From Chlorobium sp. (GTDB lineage Bacteria; Bacteroidota; Chlorobiia; Chlorobiales; Chlorobiaceae): DNA of 13,271 nucleotides. A program made the position numbers and the translations under genes. Of the stretch, positions 1-8,100 are shown piece after piece. The DNA is taken from NCBI GenBank assembly GCA_028277485.1, contig JANQGE010000007.1, positions 1 to 13,271 on the forward strand, in the 5' to 3' direction. Under the pieces are notes generated by a model, which was not told where the DNA came from, searched no databases, and worked only from the letters and a program-made list of their open reading frames with translations. Position 1 is the stretch's first letter; each line of letters begins with the position of its first letter.

Positions 1-601
1 TGTCCTCACCATATTCGATCCCTGTTTTCCCCCGCCACTCGTTATCCGGCTGGCGCGTGATGATACTGATGACCCCGGCTTCAGTATTTTTACCGTACAG
101 CGTACCCTGGGGGCCCCTGAGAACCTCGATCCGCTCGATATCCAACAGATTCGCAGTAAATCCCGGACTGGACAGAATCGGCACCCCGTCTACGTACAGG
201 CCCACCGAAGTTGTGAAGGAGTTTGCAGATGCAGTGATGCCGCGCATGGAAGGCATGGCGAACATATCCGACATACCGATATCAAAAATCATCAAACTCG
301 GGATATGGTCCGCCAGTTTCCAGATGCCGTCAATATGCTTGTCTTCAATTTCTAAATCATCAAATACCGTGATACTTACAGGTACTTCCTGTATACTTTC
401 CTCCTGTTTCTGTGCCGTAACGATCATTTCCTGCGCTTCGAATGTGGCATAAGACCGATCTTCCCGAACGACTTTCTGTTCCAGCTCTTTCTCTTCAGCC
501 GCAACCGGAGCGGCAAACAACATCAGGAGCAATCCCGCTGCACACAGGATGGCGGAGAGTGTGTTTCTCCCCGATACTTCGCACCGCGACTTGTAACGCA
601 T
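1..601 (-). CDS. TonB-dependent outer-membrane receptor, N-terminal part (cut by window edge)
   Basis: The minus strand is open from an ATG at 601 to the left edge, giving 200 residues of an outer-membrane receptor that would import a metal chelate or similar nutrient using TonB energy. Residues 1-35 are a basic start, a hydrophobic stretch (AILCAAGLLLMLFAAPVAA) and a likely signal-peptidase site. A TonB-box-like segment (EMIVTAQK) follows near residue 58. The plug domain begins with EEVP-type sequence (SIQEVPVSITVFD) and includes SMRGI, a YVDGVPI strand and the strong plug signature IERIEVLRGPQGTLYGKNTEAG. The barrel lies outside the window. No clear Shine-Dalgarno precedes the ATG, but the signal peptide fixes the start reasonably well. 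It follows the AraC-type regulator by 121 bp on the same strand. It differs in sequence from the two receptors at the right of the window, so its substrate is probably different. The substrate cannot be told from the plug alone. Confidence 0.9.
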   Translation of the reverse strand, partial: MRYKSRCEVSGRNTLSAILCAAGLLLMLFAAPVAAEEKELEQKVVREDRSYATFEAQEMIVTAQKQEESIQEVPVSITVFDDLEIEDKHIDGIWKLADHIPSLMIFDIGMSDMFAMPSMRGITASANSFTTSVGLYVDGVPILSSPGFTANLLDIERIEVLRGPQGTLYGKNTEAGVISIITRQPDNEWRGKTGIEYGED

Positions 602-722
602 GACAAATACTGATTACGTTAAAAAAAATACAGCTTTGCCAAGTTTATCGATCATCGGTGCAATCCGCTAACAGTTCATGATATTTTTCTGACAAAAAAT
701 GGAAACTTTCTTGAGAGTGTGT

Positions 723-1736
723 CTACCACTGCCGGGATACCGACCTCAGGTATTTACCGGGCACGACGCCGAAACAATCCTTGAAAGATTTGGCAAAATG
801 ACTGGGGCTCGAATAGCCGGCCTCGTAAGCTACATCCGTAACATTCATGCCCCCTTCGTCCAGCAGGGACTTGGCGTGACGCAAGCGCAGTTCACGGATG
901 TAACCGAAAATGGTCGTACCGTACATTTCCTGGAAGTAGAAATTCAACCTGGAATGCGAGATACCGACAGCCCTGGCCAGATCGAGCAATTTGGGAGGAT
1001 TCTGAAAATTCTGTCCGATCATTTCTCTTGCACACCGCACCCGCTCTATGTTGCCGTGCCGGACGATGACGTTTTTTTTCGGAACGGCTTCCGGTACAGC
1101 ATACGAGGCTATGCTGCAGGTAATCAATTCCAGGGCCTTGCCTTCGAAATAGAGCCGTCTCAACGGCCCCTGGTACGGACAATTCATTACCTGGTCGATG
1201 ATCATATCGGCAACAGCCGGGATGATTGACACCTGATAGACATATTGATCGGCAACTCCATTGAGAATATCCTGCATACCGTTCAGGGAGCGGTCATGTT
1301 GACCCGCTATATAGGTATTCAGCAACGAGGGTTCTATATGGACGCTTACATTAGTTATGTGAATCCCGGCCTGAACACTCACCATACCCTGCCACTCCGG
1401 CTGATAGGACATATAACTCTCCCCTTGCCTGTGCGAGATTTTCCCTTGGTCCTGTTCAGCATCGATAATGTAGCCCCCCGAAGTATTGAACCCGATAATG
1501 ACAAAAGGCCACTGCTGTTTAAAACTGTATGCGATATTCTTTGCCAGCCGGTAACGCCCCATTCCCAGAATAAAACCCGGCCGGAGCTTGATCATAGACA
1601 TAAATCCGCTGCCGATCTCTTTCGGCCACGTCCAGTATATTTCGAAACCGTCCCTGCAATTCTGCAGCTTGACGACAGATTTGAAAAAGTCTCCGAAAAG
1701 CTCTTCGGCACTGGTTATTATTGTATTTTGAGACAT
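723..1736 (-). CDS. AraC-family transcriptional regulator, PchR-like
   Basis: This 337-residue protein has an N-terminal sensing region (about 1-220) without a family motif I can name, and a C-terminal AraC DNA-binding domain (about 228-335) with two helix-turn-helix units. The first is around LLDLARAVGISHSRLNFYFQ. The second includes the hallmark VTDVAYEAGYSSPSHFAKSF followed by GVVPGKYLR. The size and the layout are those of PchR-type regulators, which typically bind an iron-siderophore complex and activate the matching receptor gene. The start is supported by an AGGGGG Shine-Dalgarno five bases before the ATG at 1736. The next gene downstream is a TonB-dependent receptor, the expected target, though the distant receptor/ABC cluster could also be controlled. 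An imperfect dyad lies 34-72 bp upstream of the start and could be an autoregulatory site. The ligand is inferred from context only. Confidence 0.92.
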   Translation of the reverse strand: MSQNTIITSAEELFGDFFKSVVKLQNCRDGFEIYWTWPKEIGSGFMSMIKLRPGFILGMGRYRLAKNIAYSFKQQWPFVIIGFNTSGGYIIDAEQDQGKISHRQGESYMSYQPEWQGMVSVQAGIHITNVSVHIEPSLLNTYIAGQHDRSLNGMQDILNGVADQYVYQVSIIPAVADMIIDQVMNCPYQGPLRRLYFEGKALELITCSIASYAVPEAVPKKNVIVRHGNIERVRCAREMIGQNFQNPPKLLDLARAVGISHSRLNFYFQEMYGTTIFGYIRELRLRHAKSLLDEGGMNVTDVAYEAGYSSPSHFAKSFKDCFGVVPGKYLRSVSRQW

Positions 1737-1769
1737 GCTTGCCCCCTGATACTACAACCTAAACTGAGC

Positions 1770-1808
1770 GTTTCAACAAATGCTCAATAATGTAAGTTTA
1801 TTGAAAAC
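1770..1808. promoter_or_regulatory. Imperfect inverted repeat upstream of the AraC-type gene, possible operator
   Basis: On the plus strand GTTTCAACAAA (1770-1780) faces TTTATTGAAAAC (1797-1808). The arms match with one extra base and one mismatch. A third related half-site, CTCAATAATG, lies between them. The position, 34-72 bp before the regulator start, suits an operator or activator site. No site for this regulator is known to me, and AT-rich dyads occur by chance. Confidence 0.3.
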
Positions 1809-1824
1809 AGTCTTTTATAATGCC

Positions 1825-1946
1825 TTATGGGCACCTCTATAAATTGTCGTGAGCGACATGAGAACGAGGCGGACGGAGCACAGAAACCCTCCATCCGGCC
1901 AACGAAGTAATCAGGACGCGCAACAAATTAATAGAGGTGTCCTTAT
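1825..1946. mobile_element. MITE-like element with terminal inverted repeats and TTAT target duplication
   Basis: A 114-bp segment (1829-1942) starts GGGCACCTCTATAAATTGT and its far end, read on the other strand, is GGACACCTCTATTAATTTGT, so the ends form imperfect terminal inverted repeats of about 20 bp. The bases just outside both ends are TTAT (1825-1828 and 1943-1946), a 4-bp target-site duplication. There is no room for a transposase, so this is a non-autonomous miniature element or the collapsed remnant of an insertion sequence. A 31-residue reading frame (1858-1953) runs through it, but it resembles no protein I know and has no convincing ribosome site. I cannot name the parent IS family with confidence. 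Confidence 0.6.
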
Positions 1947-1978
1947 CATGTGATTATCTCTTAACCTGAATAATTCAT

Positions 1979-2008
1979 GAAAGTCCGAACACCCGGACTG
2001 TAGCTTTC
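1979..2008. repeat. Hairpin beside the MITE-like element
   Basis: AGTCCG (1982-1987) and CGGACT (1994-1999) form a perfect 6-bp stem around the loop AACACC. GAA at 1979-1981 can pair with TTC at 2006-2008 across a bulge. There is no T-tract, so it is not a standard terminator. It may be a REP-like palindrome, since a REP-type transposase gene lies nearby. Confidence 0.35.
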
Positions 2009-2055
2009 ACACGAGAACTGGCATCCATGTCGAGAAAGGCAAAAGTCACAGTGAC

Positions 2056-2278
2056 CAGTGACGAGTGACAAGTTAGTTTAAAGCACTTATCACTGTTTCT
2101 CGTTACTCGTCTCTACTCTTCCGACCCCGATTTCCAAAAGAGAGAAAATCGGAATTCGCCGTCGGTATCGGAATCGACCATTCTTAAAATTGCCTACTGC
2201 CAACTGAATACTGCCGACTGATTCCCCCTCGTCACTTGTCTCTTGTCACTCGTCACTGTTCTTTCGACCCCGATTCCC
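2056..2278. repeat. Degenerate repeat cluster (GTGAC-type and CGACCCCGATT-type units)
   Basis: Three kinds of repetition occur in this non-coding DNA. A perfect 17-bp inverted repeat joins 2056-2072 (CAGTGACGAGTGACAAG) to 2242-2258. A direct repeat of 36 bp, about 29 positions alike, joins 2100-2135 to 2243-2278; both copies end in TCTTYCGACCCCGATT. A short tandem repeat, TACTGCCRACTGA, sits at 2195-2207 and 2209-2221. I see no reading frame or RNA gene here. Such low-complexity intergenic DNA is what I would expect of a dispersed genomic repeat family rather than of a control region for one gene. Confidence 0.55.
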
Positions 2279-2335
2279 GATTATTTTTTCCCGCCTGACA
2301 CATAGCACTTTCCTACTCCCCATTCCCGAACCGTG

Positions 2336-2445
2336 AAGGTGCCGTTAAATATATAAAGACTAAATATAAATAAATCCTGTTGACATACGGGCACCTTACC
2401 GGAGCCTGTCGGCAGAAAAACTACTGGTTTCTGTATTTATATTTA
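2336..2445. repeat. Overlapping palindromes 3' of the transposase gene
   Basis: AAGGTGCCGT (2336-2345) pairs with ACGGGCACCTT (2387-2397) with a single bulged G. The AT-rich arm TAAATATAAATA (2361-2372) pairs perfectly with TATTTATATTTA (2434-2445), so the two structures interlock and could be alternative folds. They lie just beyond the 3' end of the HUH transposase gene. Subterminal palindromes recognised by such enzymes are found at comparable places in IS200/IS605 and REP systems, but recognition here is inference. Confidence 0.4.
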
Positions 2446-2458
2446 TTTAGGGGGACGT

Positions 2459-2490
2459 CGTTGAATAGCAATAAAAACGCCAATTCAACG
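2459..2490. repeat. Hairpin overlapping the transposase stop codon
   Basis: CGTTGAAT (2459-2466) and ATTCAACG (2483-2490) form a perfect 8-bp stem around a 16-base loop. The right arm contains the TGA stop of the transposase gene (2485-2487). It could be a transposase recognition palindrome or a mild 3' transcript stabiliser. No T-tract follows, so a standard intrinsic terminator is unlikely. Confidence 0.4.
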
Positions 2491-3444
2491 AACCATATGG
2501 CTTACAGCACTTGTTGTCACCCACAATTGCCTTGCCGTTTCAGCAAGCGATAAGCCATATTCGTGGACAAACTTCTCAGCCAATTCTTTTCTTATCGCGG
2601 GCAATCGCCCTTTTCGGCTGCCTGAACGCAAAACAGCCACAGTGATTCCCTCTTTCCTGCAAGCATTCTCGATATCACTGGCAATTCGTTGTGCACGCTC
2701 ATCTGCGGACAACAATTGTTCACCCTGATCTTCAGCCTCCTGGAGCACTTCCCTGACAAACGAATCCCCTCCGAGTATCCGATCATCGCTGAGCGCTTTC
2801 ACCCCGTGTTTCCGCATCGACAGCACGTTCGACCAGCCTCCATGAGATCGAAGCAATCCTCCGCCCGAAAGTTCCTTCTCCCGGTTTATCCCCGCCTCTT
2901 CTTCCAGATATTCTACGTAAGCTCTTCTGGCCTCACCTTCTTTGTCGCCGAAAAATTGCAGAACGTACTCACGACCCAGCCAAGTGCAGTGAACCTTGTT
3001 CATCATGACCGCATGGCTGCACCAGGGATACGACGCCAGTTCTTCGAAAGAATTGACGAGTCCTGCGCGCAATGGATTGAGATGGATGTATGCCACCAGT
3101 TTATCGAAATACGCCTCTTCTTCACAGATGATCGATTTGTATCTGTTCTGAAAAAGATGGCCCACTCGTCGATGCCGGCGATTGAAATATTGAGCATAAC
3201 CTGAAAGCAAACGGCGCATGAACGTCGATAAACCCTGTTCACCGCTTTTCAACAGGACATGGGCGTGGTTTGTCATCAATGCGAACGCATAGATACTGGT
3301 ACCCGTCCCTTGAGCCAGTTCACCCATGCGCCGAAGAAACTCTTTTCTGTCTTCGTCGTCCCGAACGATATTCCCCTTCTCGATTCCCCGGATTATCACA
3401 TGATGCAATGTTCCCGGTGCATCCAGCCTTGCTCCTCGCGGCAT
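2485..3444 (-). CDS. REP-associated tyrosine transposase (RAYT) / Y1 HUH-family transposase with C-terminal HTH
   Basis: This 319-residue protein matches the IS200-like Y1 transposase family of the RAYT type. It starts MPRGARLDAPGTLHHVIIRG, which is typical of the group. The HUH metal-binding motif is H60-A-H62 (MTNHAHVLL). The later block GHLFQNRYKSI and YIHLNPLRAGLV (residues about 95-130) is the family signature; the nucleophile should be Y112 or Y119, and I cannot decide between them. The C-terminal part (about 200-319) holds basic stretches and ends in a helix-turn-helix (LSLAETARQLWVTTSAVSHM), found in the longer RAYT subgroup. Such enzymes nick single-stranded DNA at small palindromes and are usually single-copy domesticated genes. 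The start has only a weak GAGA ribosome site. The gene looks intact. It divides the AraC/receptor pair from the ABC cluster and is followed by several palindromes. Confidence 0.92.
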   Translation of the reverse strand: MPRGARLDAPGTLHHVIIRGIEKGNIVRDDEDRKEFLRRMGELAQGTGTSIYAFALMTNHAHVLLKSGEQGLSTFMRRLLSGYAQYFNRRHRRVGHLFQNRYKSIICEEEAYFDKLVAYIHLNPLRAGLVNSFEELASYPWCSHAVMMNKVHCTWLGREYVLQFFGDKEGEARRAYVEYLEEEAGINREKELSGGGLLRSHGGWSNVLSMRKHGVKALSDDRILGGDSFVREVLQEAEDQGEQLLSADERAQRIASDIENACRKEGITVAVLRSGSRKGRLPAIRKELAEKFVHEYGLSLAETARQLWVTTSAVSHMVR

Positions 3445-3545
3445 GCTATTATTTCTCGTTTATTAAAAGAAGCCGATTTTTCCTGTTTTCAATATACGAA
3501 ACCCAACCAACCTTTCAATCTAATAAACAACGTCCCCTATCTTTA

Positions 3546-4193
3546 TCAATTTTCTGAAATTTTAGCAATAGCATAAACAGATTTCATCTTGTCACCAATC
3601 AAATCTATACTCTTTATCTCAAATCCTATTTTACCGAGCAACTCTTTTAAATTGGACGTTGTCAAAACTCTTGATTCCTTTGGTGGTTTACCATATGTTC
3701 GAATGTATCGATAGCGCATGCCCAACTTGTGAAAGAACTTCATTCCTTGCATCGTAAAACTTACAATAATTATGCGCCCATCCCTTTTCAAAATACGTTT
3801 GCATTCACCAAGTGCTCTCTCTGGTGTTGGGATTACATGCAACAAATTAGCCATAAAAACAGTATCAAAACTGTTCTTATCAAAAGAAAGATTCAGACAA
3901 TCTTCTTGCTTCACTTGAATAATCTCATTGTCTTTGAACTTTTGTCTTGAAACATCTACCATCTCGACAGACCAATCAGTTGCTATAACTTTTTCAGAAT
4001 TTGAAGCAATAATTTCTGTAAATACTCCATCTCCACATCCCAATTCAAGTGTTATCCCAAGGTTCGTGTTTTCCGCTAATCGATTTTTAAGAAACTCTAT
4101 TTCCGTATATCCTGCGACATAATTATTACGTTTCTCAAAATCAGTTGCAAACCTTGACCAGAATGATTCTTTTTGTGATATAGTTTGATTCAT
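3546..4193 (-). CDS. Class I SAM-dependent methyltransferase (Methyltransf_11 type)
   Basis: A 215-residue soluble protein with the Rossmann-fold SAM-binding signature: motif I LELGCGDG at residues 49-56, the acidic end of strand 2 in ATDWS near 71-75, the QEDCLNLSF loop, FDTVFMANLLHVI as motif IV/post-motif, and LKRDGRIIIVSF before the C-terminal substrate region. It will methylate a small molecule, but the family is too broad to name the substrate. The DNA is visibly richer in A and T than the genes on either side, and no good Shine-Dalgarno precedes the ATG at 4193, so it is probably a recent arrival. It lies between the transposase (101 bp away) and the carboxyl methyltransferase gene (136 bp away). 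Joint transcription with the latter is possible, but the composition change argues against a long-standing operon. Confidence 0.85.
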   Translation of the reverse strand: MNQTISQKESFWSRFATDFEKRNNYVAGYTEIEFLKNRLAENTNLGITLELGCGDGVFTEIIASNSEKVIATDWSVEMVDVSRQKFKDNEIIQVKQEDCLNLSFDKNSFDTVFMANLLHVIPTPERALGECKRILKRDGRIIIVSFTMQGMKFFHKLGMRYRYIRTYGKPPKESRVLTTSNLKELLGKIGFEIKSIDLIGDKMKSVYAIAKISEN

Positions 4194-4262
4194 TATGTTT
4201 TTATTTAAATCATATGAATATTGATTTTATAAGGTGCTCCGGGTTTGTTGAGCAAAGGTGAT

Positions 4263-4299
4263 TTTTGGGATTTGTTCCGAAAACCCTCCGAAACCCTTG
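4263..4299. repeat. Short hairpin and tandem repeat between the two methyltransferase genes
   Basis: TTTTGGGA (4263-4270) can pair with TCCGAAAA (4276-4283) with one G-G mismatch. It overlaps a tandem pair TCCGAAAACCC / TCCGAAACCC (about 4277-4297). No T-tract follows on either strand in the right place, so I do not call a terminator. Confidence 0.25.
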
Positions 4300-4329
4300 G
4301 TTTAGTTAGTAACACGCAATCATATTCCT

Positions 4330-5157
4330 TTATGTAATCTCCAGATGCACAATCCCGGAAGCAAGCCGGTTGGTCAGCCAGGGAAAAGCCAGAAGATAGG
4401 AATAAGGACGCATCCTTTCGGGATACGGATCGGCATAGGTCATTTTCCGCTTGATCCGGCAGCGCGGATGAATCCCGTCAAACCACCCATATTCACCGTA
4501 GTTCAGCGCCCACGGCATGGGCGGCGCGGTATACGTCTTCGTCACCTTCATCCCTTTGAGCGTTTTCCTGGAAAACCAGACAGGAATGACGTCGAACATC
4601 ACCTGGCTGTCACAGAAGCGCTCGGCTATACGATACAACAGCTCCCTGACTTCCCCTTCCCTGAAGTACATCAGCAGTCCCGCCATGACGACGAACGTCT
4701 TCGAGCCCTGAGATATCTTCTTCAGCCACAGGTCGTCGAGGGCCGAACAGACAACGGTTTCCATCCGCCCTTCCTCGGGCAGGAACCGTCTGCGCACCTC
4801 GATGCTCTCGGCGACATCCACGGAAATCCAGCGTAGCGTACCGTTGTCGGCGCGCCAGAACTGGGTGTCCAGTCCTTCGCCCAGGGAAATCACCGTTCCT
4901 CCGGGATTCTTTTCGAGCCAGAGTTTCAGCGCGTCGTCGATGACGCGCGCCCGCACCGCATGACCGGCGTTGGGCTTGCCGAAACTCCCCTTGAAATCAT
5001 AGTCGATCCGATCGACCAGATCGGCGGAAATGGGATCATCGATCAGACGATCCTTCCGTTTCTGCTCGGCCGCCCGGTTCCACAGAGGCCAAAGCAGGGT
5101 TTCGGGAACTCCCTGCAGCTTCACAGCCTCTTTTTCCGTCCGTACGTTTGTATCCAT
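4330..5157 (-). CDS. Leucine carboxyl methyltransferase (PPM1/TcmP-like) family protein
   Basis: A 275-residue class I SAM methyltransferase of the LCM family, whose members usually methylate carboxylate or hydroxyl groups of small metabolites. Family signs are the N-terminal AGHAVRARVIDDAL helix (64-76), motif I VISLGEGLDTQFWR (89-102, the usual form being LGAGLDTRFYR), the ISVDVAESIEVRRRFLP strand-2 region, and MAGLLMYFREGEV (158-170). I chose the ATG at 5157 because AAGGTG lies about 7 bases before it. A GTG at 5163 is in frame and overlaps the permease stop (GTGA), but it sits on top of that ribosome site. Either way the start region lies in the permease stop, so the two genes are translationally coupled and belong to one operon. 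The link suggests that the methylated compound is a cargo or product handled by the transporter. The substrate is not known. Confidence 0.88.
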   Translation of the reverse strand: MDTNVRTEKEAVKLQGVPETLLWPLWNRAAEQKRKDRLIDDPISADLVDRIDYDFKGSFGKPNAGHAVRARVIDDALKLWLEKNPGGTVISLGEGLDTQFWRADNGTLRWISVDVAESIEVRRRFLPEEGRMETVVCSALDDLWLKKISQGSKTFVVMAGLLMYFREGEVRELLYRIAERFCDSQVMFDVIPVWFSRKTLKGMKVTKTYTAPPMPWALNYGEYGWFDGIHPRCRIKRKMTYADPYPERMRPYSYLLAFPWLTNRLASGIVHLEIT

Positions 5158-5159
5158 AA

Positions 5160-8100
5160 TCACACACCTTGTTTTTCTTCAGCCGTCTCAAACATCGCTC
5201 TTATTTTCTCATCGAGTACCTCCTCGCCCTTCAGATACTCGTAAAAGTCCTTAAACACCAAAGGCTCCCCTTTCCTCGATGCAAACCACTCCCGGACAAA
5301 CCGGAGCAGCTTGTCGTGCCCGATGCTCCCGGACAGATGATAGAGCGCCAGGGTACCCTTGTTTTCTTCCAGATAGTCGATACCGTCGGCATAAACCAAC
5401 GGCGGCTCCTGATTCGGTTCGGTCCCCCTGTCCTTGCCGTACTTGCGTCTCTTTTTCTCGAGAATGACGGCGACAGGTTCCTCTCCGTCCGTCTTTTCCA
5501 GGAACTGCAGCGCCATGGCCTCAGGCAGTGCTTTCCATAGCATGTCCGCACCCTGCACGTTTGCCAGAAAACCGTTTTCCAGTACCCAGTGGCGGAACAG
5601 CTCCCTTACAACCGAAAACCGGATGAAACTGACGACATCGCCGTTGTTTCTATCACCGTACCACCCCTCTTTCTCCGAAATGGCTACCGTATTGGCAAAG
5701 GCGTAAGAAGGATCCTGATAGAAAGGTATCTCCGCCACCCGAAGTTCGCTGTATGGATAATCGCCTATATGACTTTCCAAATAGGCCATTCCTTCCTCAA
5801 GAGCCTTCTGATAGAGATCGAGATTGTAATCGTGATCATCCTTGTACAGCAGAGTGACATCAACATCCCCGATCTTCAGTGCCTTTTCGGCATAGTCGGC
5901 CGAGCCGACATACCAGTGAAGCGGAGAAGGCTTTTCCAGCTCGTAACGGAAGTAGTTGCGGCCGTCTTCCTGCCAGCTCTTCACCAGCACACCGGGAGCG
6001 AACGCCGTCTGCGAGCCAGGCGTACTGACGGTTATCGTTCCTTCCACCAGAGCGGCGTCCTGTGCGAAATAATGCTCGGCGAGCGAAACCGCATCGTCAA
6101 CCGGATCCATGCGTGAATCGAGCATTTCAAGGCCGTTTGCCCGGCGTTCGTTGTTTTCGAGCAGTTCCTTGTCCGAATCGTAGCCGATCACCGGAACGGG
6201 ACGCTCCATGAACAAGCCGTTGTATGCCAGATCTGCATGCGGCTCTCCCTGCGACAATCCCTGGTAGGCTTTTCGGGCATCGATGACGAGCAAATGCTCT
6301 TCACCCGGCCCCATCGCTTCAGGAAGCGCGTAAATTTCCATGCCGAGCACCTTGTCGGCTTCGAGCCTTTCGAGTTCCCGGCCGTCCATGCGCACCGATC
6401 TGATTTCCGTGAAATAATCCGCGTTGATGTAGAGCTTTTCAACCGGTTTGTCCGAAGGGTTGTCAAGCGTAAGCTCGGCCCTGCATTCCGCCGCCTGTTC
6501 GAAAGGATAGAGGTCGAGCTGCAGGTCCGCGGCGGTTATGCGGGGAGAGGCGAAAGACCGCACTTCGCCGAACCGCTTTTCATACTCGGCCGCTTCGGCA
6601 TCCTCCCGGCCGCTGGAAACATAGTTACGAGTCCCGTTGACCTCGGCGACGAGAAACGACTGGAGAAAAAAGAACAGTGCGAGACCCGCAAGAGAAGCAC
6701 CAACCCCGCTCCATCCCAGCTCACCACGAAACGAAAACACCCTTTTGAGAACTCCTTTCTCCGAACCCCGGTTCCAGAAACGGATGCCGGCCAGAAGAAA
6801 CGACATGACCAGGGCACACCAAAGCAGGAAATACCAGAAGGAAGAGAGCGCCAGGATCCCGTAACGGTTCATTTCCGAAAAGTCCTCGATCCCCGGAACC
6901 AGCGCGTAGCCGTAGCGCAACTGTTCGATAGCACCTATTTCGAAAGATATTGCGATGAAGATGAAGTATCCGACGCATATGACGTGCGTGAGAAAGCGAT
7001 TGCCGGTCAGCCCGGCGATGAAGAACACCAGCCCGATGTACAGCACGTAGGTCAGCCAGCCGAGCTTGAAGCCGAGAAGATCGTCGATATAGAGCAGCCA
7101 GTCGATGGCAAAAAATCCTTGGCCGACCTGGGCCGCCAATCCGGAAAGCATTATGGTCAGCGCGATGATGAACGCCACGCCGCACATGGCGACGAAACGC
7201 GACAGCAGCGTCACCCAGGAAGGCATCGGCGCCGCGTCGGTAATCTGCCATATTCCTGTGGTCCTGTCCTTGAAAAACAGCTCTCCCGACCAGATCATGA
7301 GCAAAATGATCACCAGAAAACCGGTATGCAGACGGGTCGTGGTCATACCGGACGTCAGGGGAACCTGGGCGCCGACATAGTAGACCGGGTTCCACAGAAC
7401 CATGTAGAGGAAAAACATGACCGCGATCACCATGAGCACGACCTTGAACGACACCGGGCGCACGACATTGAGAAACTCGACCACCGACAAGCGCCACAGC
7501 TTCCGGAAATATTCATCAACGGAAAAGACCCTTTTCACCTGCGGCACCTCGACATGGGTGAACGAGGCATCATGCGAGGCCACGACAATACCGGGCAGCG
7601 TTTTCCGGGTTGATCCGAATGCCGCCTGGATAAAAAAGCGGAAACTGAACCGGAAGTAGCTGTATGCGATCGCGACGAGTCCGACACCCGTCCACAGCAG
7701 CCGGTTGACAAGAAACACTCCGTCGACCGGAAGGAAACCCGTATTTTTCTCGGCTACCGTCATACCGTCGACGATTTCCTTGGTATAGACAAAGCCGAAA
7801 GGATCGCCGATCATGATCGCGGTAATATAGGGCGAGTTGCCGCTCACCGCCTCTGCAACGAGGAAGATCAGCACAAACAAGAAAATACCGATGTAGGAGG
7901 CCGCCATGTTGCGGAACTGGACCACACAGAAGTAGCTGACCGCTGTCAGCAGGAAAATATTGGTCAGCCCGAAAAGTGCGTAGCCGTGCACGAGTTGCAG
8001 CCAGGGCACGGGCCCAAACTTGTGCACCGGACCCAGACCGAGATACGGCATGATGACCATACCAGCAACGTAACCGACGACAAGCAGCAGATTGATGACA

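Noticed and set aside
699..1229. 176-residue reading frame on the plus strand
   Set aside because: It is antisense to the AraC DNA-binding domain and has no recognisable domain.
1858..1953. 31-residue reading frame inside the MITE-like element
   Set aside because: It has no convincing ribosome site, ends just outside the element and resembles no known protein. It is more likely a chance frame.
2056..2278. Possible CRISPR-like array
   Set aside because: The repeats are degenerate, in mixed orientation and unevenly spaced, with no constant spacers and no cas genes nearby.
5157..5163. GTG at 5163 as the methyltransferase start
   Set aside because: The AAGGTG ribosome site would touch this codon. 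The ATG six bases later has correct spacing, though the GTG cannot be fully excluded.
6237..7613. 458-residue reading frame on the plus strand
   Set aside because: It is antisense to the permease, highly charged and His/Arg-rich, a typical mirror of a membrane-protein gene, and shows no family motif.
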